From Psococerastis gibbosa (taxonomy: Eukaryota > Arthropoda > Insecta > Psocodea > Psocidae), in assembly GCA_963971405.1 (NCBI GenBank), contig OZ020485.1, positions 13,144,001-13,208,000 on the forward strand: DNA of 64,000 bases. Reading direction: 5' to 3'. The notes below the pieces were generated by a model. That model had not been told where the DNA came from. It did not search any database and saw only the letters and a list, made by a program, of their open reading frames with translations. Below, one piece after another: positions 31,436 through 43,189 of this stretch. A program made the position numbers and the translations under genes. How positions within the stretch are numbered: position 1 is the first letter of the stretch; the number at the start of each line of letters is the position of its first letter.

Positions 31436-31576
31436 ACAGACAGACAGACATACATACAGACTGACAGACAGACAGACATACCGACAGACAGACATACAGA
31501 CAGACAGACATACAGACAGACAGACATACAGACATACAGACATACAGACAGACAGACGGACAGACAGACATACAGA
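31436..31576 (+). repeat. CAGA/CATA microsatellite
   Basis: About 35 units of CAGA, often alternating with CATA, lie inside REP-A. Every REP-A copy that reaches this point has a short CAGA tract here (also 48822-48860 and 62580-62630; complement at 26349), so the tract is part of the family. The repetitive C-V/L-S-V reading frames across it are artefacts. Confidence 0.9.
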
Positions 31577-31666
31577 CGTTTCGTAAAAACCACTTTTTTG
31601 GGTTCCTGGGACCTCAAAACGTGTAATTCCGTTGAAATCTCGGAATATGAAATTTCTTTCCTTGTA

Positions 31667-31817
31667 CTACGTATAAGACCGGAGTCATGCCCCACCAGTA
31701 GACAGGAAAACCATTCTAAATCACCCATGACTTCTCCCGCACACACACACCGACCGGCGCAAATACTCGAAAGAGTCCCGCGCCAAAAAAAAAAAAAAAA
31801 AAAAAAACTACGCATAA
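31667..31817 (+). mobile_element. Short poly-A retro-insert with 10-bp direct repeats
   Basis: About 107 bp of non-repetitive sequence ('gaccggagtcatgccccacc' to 'gagtcccgcgcc') is followed by 24 A. It is flanked by CTACGTATAA (31667-31676) and CTACGCATAA (31808-31817). The poly-A and the target duplication show LINE-mediated insertion into REP-A. I do not recognise the body. It could be the 5'-truncated end of a LINE, a SINE or a cellular RNA. Confidence 0.75.
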
Positions 31818-32709
31818 ATCGGAAAGCAATAAAGCAAAGGACCAATTTTTAAATAATTAAATAATTACGGTGGGAAAATTTGCTATAACCATGGCTCGCC
31901 GCCATTTTCTTTATTCATATATTACATTACATTGCACTATTTTTCAGCCCCCCGCAATAAAATTTCTTGATCCGCTAGTGATTCTATCTAGTGTAAAATC
32001 GAAAAATGTTGGGGGGGGGGGGGAGGCGGAGGACTGCCGCCACCTGCCCCCATGCAGAATTTAATCCGTTAATATTCAGCTATAAACCATCAATCATAGG
32101 TTACTCTCCAAGCCCAAATTATTGAACCAAGGTATCATTAGCCTAGGGGTGCAATTATACGATTATCAGCCCCTCCCCTCCCCCCTGGCCCAGTTCAGCT
32201 GTCCCCCCTCAATTGTCCAGACAATTTAATAATTCACTAAGGGTACACAGTATTAATGGAAATTAGTGAAATTTGCAAAAGCTTCAATTGCTAATTTATA
32301 ATTCAAAGTGTAAGCAGCACGCTGTGTGTTGTGTCTCTCCCTCCCCCTCAATATTCTTTCAGCAGTCCCCTACCTGGGAATAATAAATGTAAAATTGCCA
32401 TCCATTTTCGCTAATTAATTAATGAATAGTTAATGTCAAACGTTATTCAACCGTGAATATAGTTAACGTTGTATAGTTTTGTTTTTGGAAACTATTTTGA
32501 AGAGAGAAAAACCTGTGATCAGGAATAATAGCGATGTACCTACGCACAGAACGGTAACTTGGGTAACTAAGGAAATAATAATGACCAGTCTACTTGCTTG
32601 TACCTAGATGTACCTAGATTTTTTTTTTACAATTTAAAAAATTTAAAATCAGTGTTTGTGGGGGATCCTTGTGAGAGTTTCCTTGGTGACTTCGTGGGAC
32701 TTGGAGAAC

Positions 32710-32869
32710 ATCATGAGTAGAGGAAGAAGAACGCAATGACTCCCATCCCGTAGTATATAAGCTGGCGTTTTTCATGTGTTGTTAGTCTGATGATGGATTT
32801 TATCCGAAACCGGTCACTATTAAAGTATTTTACTGTGGATCATTGCGTTCTTCTTCCTCTACTCATGAT
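32710..32869. mobile_element. 160-bp MITE-like unit with 30-bp inverted ends
   Basis: The left end ATCATGAGTAGAGGAAGAAG continues 'aacgcaatga', and the right end is the exact complement. The inside contains 'ctgatgatggattttatccg' and 'aaaccggtcac', words typical of tails of some retroelements. No flank duplication is obvious. Confidence 0.7.
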
Positions 32870-33650
32870 ATTAGTGGGGGAGTCCACTACAGATTTTTAG
32901 TAATATTAATACGAGTTATATGGGATGAATTAATTTATTTACAGATATTGGTTATATATATTATATATATATAGTGCAGCCTTTCCCGAGCTCGGGACCT
33001 GGCGTTTTCTTTCTTCAGTAAAATACATATGTTAGCAGGCAGTATCAGCAGTGTACTAGGAGCAGTTGAAGTTTTAAATATAATAACGACAAAAAATACT
33101 TTTTTTTAGTTTGAAAATTGGTAATATAATATATAAACTACTGACAGTCGGTTTTTAGATATGGATAGTGATGTTGAAAGTATTAAAAAATATGTGGCGC
33201 ACGAGTCACCATCGAATTATAATTTTGGCGCCAATATTTAAATTATGACTGACCCATTTGTGACCCACTGTTGTATGGTCGTGGTCACCGATAAATTCCT
33301 CTGCAGGCGTAGCACGAACACATAAGAATGAAATGATTCCTAACTACCCCTGGTGTTACTGCTAAATGAACTATTCAGTTTCTTGTTAAAGTTACGCAAT
33401 TTATGCATCAATAAATTAAAACAATTAATGTTTCCACAATAATTACCGTCATTTAGCTATCCGTATAGGCCAATTACACATCACGCTATATTGTGAGAGT
33501 GCGCGAGTTTTTAGCGCGGCATTCCAATTACCATGAATGGAAGTATGGATAGTCCACTGCCTTACAAAACACAATGACCGTATATGCGTGTTACACAAGT
33601 GTAGGCATATTGAGTAATTCACAAAGTGTTTCCTTTGCCCGTCCTTGGCC

Positions 33651-33998
33651 TCTTCAAATAGCCTGGTCGGCATCGCAAAACTGCCTCAACGGGTTCTTTG
33701 CGATGCCGCCGAGCTTGAAGATCCACAACCAATAGGACAGTGCATTGTTCCTGCTATGAAACTACAAGAGGTTGACAGTGCGTCAGAGTTTCCAGAGCGA
33801 CACTAATTACTTAAGGAACGTTATGGAACTTGCAGACCTTCATATTAAAGGACCCGTTCGAGTAAGGCCCGGTGAACCATCAAGGTTGGGAAGAGAGTTT
33901 CAGTTGTGACTTGTGGCACTTGAGGCCTCCTCAAACAGCCTGGTTGACATCGCAAAACTGCCTCAACGGGTTCCTTTCCGACGCCACCAAGCTTGAGA
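33651..33998 (+). repeat. Direct repeat pair, ~70 bp each
   Basis: The units 33651-33720 and 33929-33998 share 'catcgcaaaactgcctcaac' and 'gggttc', with 'agcctggt' before and 'agcttga' after. They are 278 bp apart and about 85% alike by eye. Function unknown; no frame is conserved. Confidence 0.6.
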
Positions 33999-34735
33999 GC
34001 TTGCTTACTTACTTTACTTTTTCGTGTCCAAGCGCGTCCAAAACTGGGCGAAATTCATAGCCGCCACATTGGCCTCCCACAGGTCTTCAGGTGTGCAGCG
34101 GCGAAGGCTGCATAGGAACAGATGTTCTAAGTCTTGAGAGCTGAAAACCGTGGAGTAGTGGATCAGTCCCTTCCCCCACTTATTCACCACTCTCTAATTA
34201 GAAAAAAATAATCATGTGCTGAAACCATTTGGTTCGGAACCCACTATAATCATGGCGTAAAACCAAGCGAAAAATCGTGCGAACGACAGAATATTGTGTT
34301 AGCTATGAACTGTGAGTCCAATGACTCCCTGAAGGGAGTACTAACAGTAAATAATATAAAGAAGAAGATTACACAAAAAACATCTTTTTTTTTTGTACTG
34401 ACACTGTAGAGGGAATGGAGGAAAAAGTGCAGAGGGTCACCGTTTATAGCATTTAAGGATTTAGGCAAAAGCAAATTCCATACGATATAATTACATACTG
34501 TATACTGAACAAGTGTGTCCTTCATTGAAGGTGAAACAGTAGTAAAAAAAATGGTTTATGACCACTTCAAATGTTTTGCGTCATGGTCAATTGCAGAACA
34601 AGTCGTGACCGGAATGTTAAGTCCCGGTTCTAAGCGTTTTTATATACTTGTCTGCGGGCTTCTGCATGCCTACCATGGCTTTCAAAGTCCAGCATACCCC
34701 GGCAATTACTGCTTTCCAATTTATACGTTAGGAAA

Positions 34736-35028
34736 TCTATTGGTAAAGGTTAATGGCAATGGTGTAATACTATTTAACAAAGGGCTAGTTGGACTTACAT
34801 TGCCTGCTGTGTTAATAGCCAGAACATGTAGAGTAGTGGTACTGACTCCGACTTTCACCCGAAAGGTTGTTGGTTCGAGTCCCACACTTGCTACATTTTC
34901 TAGCCATGCTTCAGAGGGCATGTAAAGCAGGCGGTCACGGGCTTTCCTAGTTGAGTGTAAGAGAGGGCACTAAGTCCGCTAGGCTGGCATAATAATAAAA
35001 CAAAAAAAGTCAATATTTATTTATTTGA
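34736..35028 (+). mobile_element. Left end of the TTAACAAAGGG element followed by SINE-Glu copy 3
   Basis: 34736-34820 is the left arm ('ggtaaaggttaatggcaatg', 'ttaacaaagggctagttgga', 'cttacattgcctgctgtgtt'). It stops where a SINE-Glu begins (34824: 'acatgtagagtagtggtact'), with an intact B box GGTTCGAGTCCC and a tail ending 'caatatttatttattt'. The right arm of the DNA element is absent. Confidence 0.7.
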
Positions 35029-35495
35029 TAGCTTCATTCAGGGTGAAAAATTTGATGAAAAATTACTAGAAAATTAATTTTTCTGAAGAACTATTATATT
35101 GCATATTTTAATTTCAGGTACTTTCAGGTACTGCCAAATTGAGTAATAATACAGAACATCAATCAATCCAGTGCTTTAGGTTAGGAAAAATCTATAAGCA
35201 GCCATTGATTGGGCCTTAAACAGATTTGATAGAATAAGTAAATCTGTAGACAGCTTTCAGAGAGAAAGCTTATATTTTTCATGATTTTTTTCATCTGACT
35301 ACTTTCAAATCTCTGCGGCTGTGGGACGAGAAATAAATTAGTTTCGTCAAAAATACACGACCAACCATTGTGAACAAATCAATTTGAAATCTCTTCTTGG
35401 GTGGCGTTTATGATATTGTAAGAAGAAAGAAAGAAAGAAAATTGTCTTTTTATTTTCTATGTGGGCGAATTTTGGGCCTTACAATTGTAGACCCT

Positions 35496-36117
35496 GCAAG
35501 GCAATAATGACAGGGTAGGCACGCAATGTATTGAAGCGTGAATGTTCTATAATTTCTTCAAAAAATAATTTTTTGCACAAAACCAAATCTGTGTTTGGGA
35601 AGGGAACCTGATTAGTTTTGTTACTCTCTTTACCTAAATTATACCTGAATGTAGAAAGCATCAATAGAAACATTCACAGAAAAATTATTTTTTAGTGATT
35701 TTTCATGAAAATTGAGTCATATTTTATCTTTTTACCCCCAGAAGCAAACTATCAAGCGACCCATTGAATTTTGTTAAAATTAATAACGACTACAATATAT
35801 GTGAATTTAAAAGAAATCTTTAGAGCCGTTTTAGGGATATAAGATTTTAGCAGTTTTTTGGAGTTTGTTGAAAATCCCCAACATTGAGTTAGCCCAAAAT
35901 AAAACGAGGTATGATTTTTGAGAATCTATGTGCAAAATTTTATTTAAATCTACCGGGTAGTTTGCCCGCGAATCGATGAAATGACAGACAGGCCAAACGA
36001 CAGACTGACAGACATTTCGTAAAAAAACACTTTGTTCTGTTCCTGTGACGTCAAAACGTGTAAATCCGTTGAAATTTTGACCATCACAAAGCTTTCCTTA
36101 TATTATATACTACGGAT
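35496..36117. mobile_element. REP-A copy, partial
   Basis: It is oriented as at 30697. It starts within the family at 'cacgcaatgtattgaagcgt' and runs through 'agaagcaaactatcaag', 'gagttagcccaaaataaaac', a short degenerate CAGA tract and 'accatcacaaagctttcctt'. A separate small piece of the same family in the other direction lies near 35045-35150. Confidence 0.65.
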
Positions 36118-36482
36118 AAAATAGGATAGAAAAACGTTAAGAACCTGTTGCACAAAGACGTGCGTACTATAGGTACTTCTCCCTTTAAACGATAACGATA
36201 AGAAAACATCAATAAATTTGAGAAGATGATAGAAACATTAATTATGCGGACACGGTGGTACTTATGTACGGCAAAGTGTTTGCATTGTCATTCATGATTA
36301 GCACGATGATGCGAGAGGTACCAGGTACCTGTATGTCTGTTGTTGCTTGTTGATGGATCAGTCTGCACAATATATCCGGCAGGATGTACCGTATTCATGT
36401 TGTTATTGACGGCTCGAGGACAGTTCAAATAACATAACATCCTTTAACTCGCAGTCGCAGTTGGTTCTCGTTCACGTTCTCC

Positions 36483-36570
36483 ATTGCCGTAGCCAGAACG
36501 TTTTTCCGGGGGGGGGGGGGGTTCCATCTGACGTCACCGGAGGTATCTAGTGTACAAAAATCTATTGGTG
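36483..36570 (+). mobile_element. One end of a CCGTAGCC-type MITE
   Basis: 'tgccgtagccagaacgtttt' is followed by 14 G and 'ttccatctgacgtcaccgga', then 'tatctagtgtac'. It matches the left end and the inner sequence of the element at 2001-2351, but no matching right end is seen nearby. Confidence 0.55.
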
Positions 36571-37700
36571 TCTAGTTCCACCAAGATGAATTTCATGAAC
36601 TGTGGCCGTTATGCATATACGAATATATACAAATATACTTAGGCTATATCGATCGAAATATAGAGGAGCATTTCTGTTAATTTAATGTATTATGACGGCT
36701 CGATAGTTTCTGTGAAAATCGGCATTGTACAGAAAACGCGTAGTGGGGGTTACTCCAATAAGCTCATACGAATTTCATTTATCGTATTTATTCATATGAA
36801 TATGGATCTCCATTGCGTTTTTTTCCTTCTCATGTTTATTGTGTTTCTCTCACTTCTTTTTTCGAATTTTACAGCCACTATATATGTATCGCATTATTTC
36901 AACATCTTTTAAACTGTTATAAATGACTAGGGAGCCCCAGCACGAGCAATCCTTTGGGGTCCCCCTACCACAAATTATTGTAATATGCTGTTGACCTGTT
37001 ATAATACTTTATTATATTATATTATTATCTATATTATAATTAATTCCCTTCCACGGTGGTTTTATGTAAATCAGCGCATTCGGTCATGACCCCCTATTAC
37101 GAGGTGACACTGCATTCTTGAAGGCTGCCCGGTCAACCTGCGAATTTTCTTCTATTTTAAGGAGATTCATCTACCTATTGAGATGGCGACCAATGTTCGA
37201 CTTTCGGAAAATTTCTTCACAACTTTTCATTTCATGACCCCCTGAGCCTAAAACCACCCACCGTTCAAAATGTTATATATATATATATGTATATCGATTT
37301 TAGGAAACACTCTAACTTCCGTAAATATTATCCGATTTGGATGAAACTCGGCACAAAAAATGAACGTACAAATGCCTTGATCGAGTTTGTTAACCAGCTA
37401 GATCCGCTATTTAGTTATAAGATGGCGGCCGATTGAAAAGCTATATAATTCATATCTCAGTCAATATTGGTCTCAGAGGAATGAATTAAAATCTGACTGA
37501 AAGATCGTATTATTATCTACGATAATGGTAATCTACACTTTTTACGACAAATTAACGGTTTCAAGATGACATCCAGTCAAAGTAAAAATAATTTAATAAG
37601 TAAAAGTTCATAGTCGTCATAGTTTGGAACACGAGAGTGTTTTGTGTGTTGATGTTGTGATCGGGAAAATAATGAAGTTTTTTTTATTTTCTATTACACA
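36571..37700. other. No gene seen
   Basis: This is AT-rich sequence with TA-rich tracts (37004-37045 and 37272-37288). Text at 37300-37560 ('tccgatttggatgaaactcg') resembles a dispersed repeat but is single-copy here. No exon could be supported. Confidence 0.3.
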
Positions 37701-37706
37701 TAACGT

Positions 37707-38038
37707 CAGGGGCGTAAAGTTGGGCGGGGGGGGGGGGGGCACGGTCCAACTTGCCCCCCCCCCAGCTCCTTTTGGCTTTACCCCCCCCCCCCCCCTCCCC
37801 AGCTTCGAGCATTGTAAGACGTGGTTCTTACTTCATAGTCCCCTTTGCAGCAATATGAATATAAGCACTCTTTTTTTAGCTTTGTAAAATCTACAGCTAT
37901 ACTTTACAACTATTAAAAAATGCGTAAAACTCTACAATTTTTCTATTATATTTTCAATTTTTTCTTCAATCCTGCCTGATGACGTCATAAGGTCTACTTA
38001 GTTTTGCCCTCGCCATCATTCTAAAACTTTACGCCTCA
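37707..38038. mobile_element. MITE with CAGGGGCGTAAAGTT ends and long G/C runs
   Basis: The left end CAGGGGCGTAAAGTTGG pairs with a right end that is the complement of AAAACTTTACGCCTCAG. 12-13 G (37725-37738) are followed by C-runs (37755-37764 and 37781-37795). The end sequence is of the hAT type, but I could not confirm a flank duplication. Confidence 0.7.
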
Positions 38039-39467
38039 GGGTAGCGTAGAGGAAAAGCAGGGTCTGCGGAATCTCCCTAAACCTGATCGGCCATAGCCGA
38101 AAGGGATTTTTTTATATAGATTGGGCTTGGCTGGACAAAGTATTAATTAGTTTCCATAATTTATAATCAGACCACTTTTTTAAATGTGACCTTGAATGAC
38201 CTTGAACGTCATGTACCCTGCGGGCCCAAACAGGATCAGGTAATGTTTAGGAAGGCATTGGACGCTCCTTCGCTCTTTTAAAAAAAAAGAAATCCGATCT
38301 GAAATATCGATCTTAAAGCCATTAACAAAATGTGTTAAAGTAGAAGAAAATGTTTTGATGTGGCTACCACCAATTGGCCACAGTTTTGGAACTCCTTTGA
38401 CTTGATATCCTCAGTGCAAGTGACTGCCATATATTCTTTACATCAAAATGTAGAAGAAATTTTCTTCTACTTTCAGCAAGGTTTGAGTCCTACCCTTCCT
38501 ACCCTACTCAGATGCATATTCTACTTCACCGGTTGGGGGAAAGCGCGGCTGTTGGGCATGTTGCTAACCACAGTATTCCAAGTAGAGCTGAGGCCAAGAA
38601 AGAACTTCTACCAGTCCTCAGGATTGAATTGTCACTGGGTTGTCGGCGCTTTTGTATTAGGTACAGGTGACTTCAATTCCTTTTAGTAAAAGAACCGGAA
38701 TTTTTTAATGTCGCCATCAACACATCACACCTTTCATGGAAACTTAATATTGCGGCTAGATACTTAATTATAACAAATCAAATATCTCCGATAGGTATAG
38801 CGTACGTGAAACACACGAAAAAATACCTTGGTACCGGGTTAACATTTATTTGGTAAGACCTGATGCGGCTTGATTAGAAGTGAAATGCAGAGATAATTAG
38901 AAATTTGGCTTTTACAGGTTCAATAATTTTACTGTAGATTGTTATCGACATTATGAAGATATCCATGTTGGTTCCTTCTTATACCATTTCCATTTTTTTG
39001 TGTTCTTCTGAGTTGTGATGACATAAGGTAGATTCTTACATGCACCATGTAGCCATGTAGCGTTATATTTTACTATATTATTATTAGATTAGACAAACTG
39101 CTCTCTAAACGCACACCATGTCTCAGGGAGTACCGGCCGAAGATGAAGATGAAGAAGATTAATTTATCAAAAGCGAAAGCCTTGGGGTGGGCATGATATT
39201 TTTTTTTTTTTGAATAATTTGTTATGTTAAATATACTACCCTAAACGGTGGATTGACCAGTTACGGAAAAGAATATTGTTATGCCTCGTATACGTATGGG
39301 CCCTTTGGCCTTTGGTGTCAGGGTCATCATATTGCATTATTTTATTAAGGACCTAGGGAAAAGTCAATTTCCCTCTATTCTCCATGTAGCAAGGTCATTT
39401 TCATGGCCTGAAATGACCACAGAATGCGTAAATTGACTATCAAAACCCATGCAATACGAAGGCACGG
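38039..39467. other. No gene seen
   Basis: The phrase 'ccaattggccacagttttgg' (38372) is shared with 18147. An open frame at 38360-38686 has no recognisable domain and is probably chance. At 39390-39420 'atgaccacagaatgcg' matches 17655. Confidence 0.3.
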
Positions 39468-39700
39468 ATTCGTATCTGTACTTGGTTAAGTCATGCTTAC
39501 GCCTGTTTCATTGCGTCAATGGTAAGCTTGTCTCAACTTGTCCTTTATCGATTGTAGCCGGTGTAGGTTGACATCGAGAACGTTTTCCAGTTTGCCAATG
39601 GCCAAAAATTCATACGGAAACAATACAAATAATGTCCGAAATCCATGGGGTCGTTGGCATTGGACAAGGGACCTATAGGCCTGGGTCCATAAAAAGTCCT
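39468..39700 (+). mobile_element. SINE3, uninterrupted copy
   Basis: The order is 'cgtatctgtacttggttaag', 'tcatgcttacgcctgtttca', 'gccggtgtaggttgacatcg', 'aatgtccgaaatccatgggg' and 'cctgggtccataaaaagtcc', with an A-rich tail. It is the empty-site reference for the MITE at 41771. Other copies are at 41748-42370, 49018-49345 and (minus, inside a MITE) 2078-2230. Confidence 0.7.
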
Positions 39701-40231
39701 TTAAAAAAATTAAAATAAAATAACTACTCGCACGACTGGGGTTTTATTACTGCGTCAGCCCAGCTCGGCTGATGACGTAACCTGATAATGAGAGGTTCTT
39801 CAATCCTTGAGAAAGAAAGCACAGTCACGATACATAAGTCGGCAATGAACTAGGAACATGTCAACATTCAAGGCTGCGTCATTGGCCGCGCTTCCTAAGC
39901 CCTCATCTGAATACGGTAGTCATCCCAGTTCTCGAGTCATGAGATCAAATGTCATACTTGATTGCTTTTTTTCGATGACGATTAAAAAATTAAATTCTCG
40001 CCTATTGTAATTTTCCGAAATTAATTTCTCATTAGGTATATTTTACCTTTGAACACCTTCGGTCAGTGGCCGTTAATTATGATTGGGACGCCGCATAGAG
40101 TATAAATCCCATTCTGTTCATCAAATCAAGCCTACTCGGTACTAGCCAACAGCAATACCAAGTTGAATCCACACCAATACAGCCTGTAGATAGGAAAACG
40201 CGCTGAGACCACAAGTCAGTCAATGTGTGTG

Positions 40232-40425
40232 TCGAGTCCGAGTCACCTCCGAATTATTTGAGTGACATTACTATGTCCCCCAAGTTATTGGAATTTCCCC
40301 AAGTTATTGGAATTTAATTCGGAGGTCCATCCTGTCAGTCAACTCCCTTTCTTACTGAGGTGAAGAAGTCTGCCCTTGGGGCCTCAAGTTAAGATACCAA
40401 CTCACTCCCCCTCGACAAAATCTAT
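40232..40425 (+). repeat. Repeat family 5, copy 2, with a 19-bp internal duplication
   Basis: It has the same word order as 5288-5480. 'ccccaagttattggaattt' occurs twice in tandem (40276-40313), with the rest of the family sequence continuing after it. Confidence 0.6.
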
Positions 40426-40488
40426 AGCGTATTATCACTGTATATATATTTTAACCGGTATTTAAAGACCATACTGGTCTCGCCCCAT

Positions 40489-40489
40489 G

Positions 40490-40556
<67 letters not shown>
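40489..40556. repeat. ATT microsatellite followed by a poly-T run
   Basis: About ten ATT units are followed by roughly 37 T. This may be the tail of a minus-strand retroelement or a collapsed or expanded assembly tract. No element body was identified next to it. Confidence 0.8.
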
Positions 40557-40559
<3 letters not shown>

Positions 40560-40872
40560 GAGATTCTCCTTTTAAAAAGCAATTTTACACTGGGGTTCGG
40601 GAAAACATTGTGAAGAACCTCCCAAAAGTTACAGCTTGTAAATTATTTAATTGAGCTATCGTTTTATTTAGATGTAGTTATAAAGGTACTCGTACATATA
40701 TAGGTAGTTAGGTAGAGGACAGAGGTAAGTTGAAAAAACCAGTTAGTCCGTTTGTCACAATATCTGCTGCACCAGTGCATTTTCTAATGTTCCGTGACCC
40801 TTTCACTTTATCTTGAACACATGTTAATAGCTTCCTGCACTATTTTTCTGTTGATTACGTACCGGCACATTA

Positions 40873-41740
40873 CGGATGCAGCCATGCGTAGAAGATCCCT
40901 TTACAATGCAGGTTCTTCGAACCGTGTAAGGACAACTGCTCTCAGTCGGAGAAAGTCATGCGATTGAGACACAGACTCCATCCACATGGCATAGTTGGTA
41001 CTTTCTGTCTAGTTTACACGCTTGCCTCCTAAAGGTACCTGTAGGATAAGGTCAATAAGGACTTTAAATAGCGGCTAGTATACTTTCAATTATATTTTGG
41101 TTTTCGTCTTCTTCTTTACATGCCTCTTCTAGTGAAGATTGGCAATCGCCATGACACTTTGGACTACGGAGTCTGTTGCTCTGAAAAGGGAACGGTGCGC
41201 TTTGCAATCCACAGCCCCTGGTGCTTCTTCTACCAGGAGCCCTCAGTCCTTTTATCTTCCTGTAGATTATTATACCGGGTAATACTTTTCATTCCTCATC
41301 ATAATATCCGTTACGGTTTGGAGGACCAAGAAGGGGGAAAAAATTTCCTTCTTGTGTCGAATCTCGATCTCGAGTCTCGGATGCAGCCATGCGTCGAAGA
41401 TCCCTGTACAATGCAGGTTCTACGGACCGTATAAGGACAACTATTACTGTTCTCAATTGGAGAAAGTAATGCGATTGAAACCAGGATTGGCGTGGGGGGG
41501 CCACACGAGAAGAAGAGAAGATGGACACCTGCTATACAACGTGAGTATATCGTATAGATGGAGGGCACAAGACCGAAAGGACGATCAAGGATGTCACTTG
41601 AAACAAAAGTGAGGGAGGACCTCAGGACCCTTGGTCTCTCACCGGATGATAACCAAAACCGGAACACCTGGAAGATTAAGATCTGTACCGTCAACCCCGT
41701 CGCAGGGATAAGGCGCCGTTAAACTAAAGTAAAGTAAGTC
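40873..41740. pseudogene. Mixed LINE tails: minus fragment 41108-41310, plus fragment 41378-41740
   Basis: On the minus strand, 41310-41108 reads MRNEKY then MAIANLH-KRH, the tail of the 44464-type LINE. On the plus strand, 41575-41722 is an uninterrupted reading to a stop: RPKGRSRMSLETKVREDL, RTLGLSPDDNQNRNTWKIKI, then NPVAGIRRR. This is the C-terminus of another non-LTR reverse-transcriptase family, followed by TAAAGTAAAG tail repeats. The block 41378-41490 is also repeated directly at 40873-40985 ('gatgcagccatgcgtagaag', 'tacaatgcaggttct'). Confidence 0.65.
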
Positions 41741-41747
41741 GAGTCAC

Positions 41748-42370
41748 AACTCGTATCTGTACTTGGTTAAGGCGGGGTTTCCACCGACCGGCTGGGTCTA
41801 AATACAAATACGGTGACGTGGTAGTAGACATTCAAGACTTAGGCGGCAAATGACATCGACGGAAATATTTGTTTTACTCTATGCCATAGTTAAAATTTAT
41901 CAATGATCATAGGCCTAGAGTAAAATCACAAACAAACAAACTACAATTAAAAAATGGCGTCATGGGATATGTTAATTACAAACATTTTAATAGATTTCTA
42001 TGAAAAGAAAAACAAACATTTCCGTCAAAGTCATTTGCATTCTGCAATGCGAGGTCGGTGCAAACCCCGCCTAAGTCTTGAACGTCTGTTACCACGTCAC
42101 CGTATTTGTATTTAGCCCTAGCCGGTCGGTGGAAACCGCGTCTAAGTCATGCTTTCGCCTGTTTTATTGCGGCAGGCAATAGTAAACTTGTCTCAGATTG
42201 TTCATTATCACTTGTAGCTGGTGTAGGTTGACGTCGAGAACGTATACCGTTTGCCAATGAAAAAAAATGCATACGGAAGCAATAAAAATATTGTCCGAAA
42301 TCCATGGGGTCATTGGCATTGAACTAGGGGCCTATGGACCACTTAGTAGGCCTGGGTCCATAAAAAGTCA
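41748..42370 (+). mobile_element. SINE3 split by a MITE
   Basis: 41748-41770 ('cgtatctgtacttggttaa') and 42143-42370 ('taagtcatgctttcgcctgt' to 'gggtccataaaaagtc') are the two halves of one SINE3. They match the unbroken copy at 39468-39700. Confidence 0.75.
41771..42142. mobile_element. 372-bp MITE, TA/TAA target, inserted in SINE3
   Basis: The left end GGCGGGGTTTCCACCGACCG and the right end (the complement of 'cggtcggtggaaaccgcgtc') are inverted, and continue through 'ggtgacgtggtagtagacat'. The target TAA is duplicated (41768-41770 and 42143-42145). The core has the same words as at 4896 and 21558. No transposase frame is present. Confidence 0.85.
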
Positions 42371-43189
42371 TAAATAAACAATAAACAACATAATCCGAGC
42401 CTCGGACCACGGCCTTCCGTTTCTAACTTTCTAAGTCCAATTCTCTACCAATTGACCGATTCCTGCCTATTGCAAATTCGATTTCCCCTGACTTTCCCAC
42501 TTTCCCACATGTACCTATGGCTATAATTATAGGGTATGGTACATTCAAAATTGCACATCATATACTAAATTGCTCAGTTCAGCGAATTGTAGACAGTAGA
42601 GTTCACGTCCGCGGTCCGTATGGCCGACACGTTTCATTGAGAGAAACTGCACGTTTTGAGCATTTTTCATGTCCATGACATGTTAACAAGAACTTCTTAG
42701 ACATGTCTGTACCGTATATTTTATGGGCATGACTGGTAACTGCTCGTATAGTTTAACTCGTGAAGAACGCAGTAGAATATATACATTCTATAAGCATCTT
42801 ATTTGCATGTTTGCGGCAGGACAATAGATCAGCATTGATTTCCAGCAAATGTTTTTCTGAGGACCCTCTCATCCAGTCACTATATTGAAAAAACTCCCCC
42901 CCTCCCCCACTAATTCCTGAATATAAAGTAAAGAACACCGGTACGAGTGTACGACTGTACCCGTACGGCCGTACAAGCTTTCTTATTTATAAATTTATGG
43001 TATAGGTACCGTAATAGATATTATGAGTAGTGGGAATAATTGCCCTAGCGTTAGATTTTGGTACCTCAACTTTCATTATCCCAAAGCCCTGAGTTGATCG
43101 ATGGGACGATAGCATAGTCAAGGACGGGCAGGCCGATATAATACAACTCAGTTATAACGGCAGGGTCTGTAATGTAAGGGGACATGAAT

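Larger units (their letters stand above)
30697..31828. mobile_element. REP-A copy with CAGA microsatellite and a nested retro-insert
   Basis: It is the reverse orientation of the copy at 26225. It starts 'gaaccggtccgagtttactc' and 'gaacctgctttccaattcc', and ends 'aaatcggaaagca'. It holds a G-run (30812-30830), 'ttttgtacaaaaccaaatac', 'agaagcaaactatcaagggg', the CAGA array and 'acttttttgggttcctggga'. A 131-bp insert at 31677-31807 interrupts its last 150 bp. Confidence 0.75.

Noticed and set aside
31226..31852. Long reading frames made of repeated C-V-S-L / T-D-R-Q units
   Set aside because: They are translations of the CAGA/CATA microsatellite, open in several frames at once, with no independent coding sign.
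38360..38686. 108-codon frame with aromatic-rich sequence
   Set aside because: It has no domain, no splice context and codons like the background. Its start overlaps a phrase repeated at 18147, so it is probably chance.
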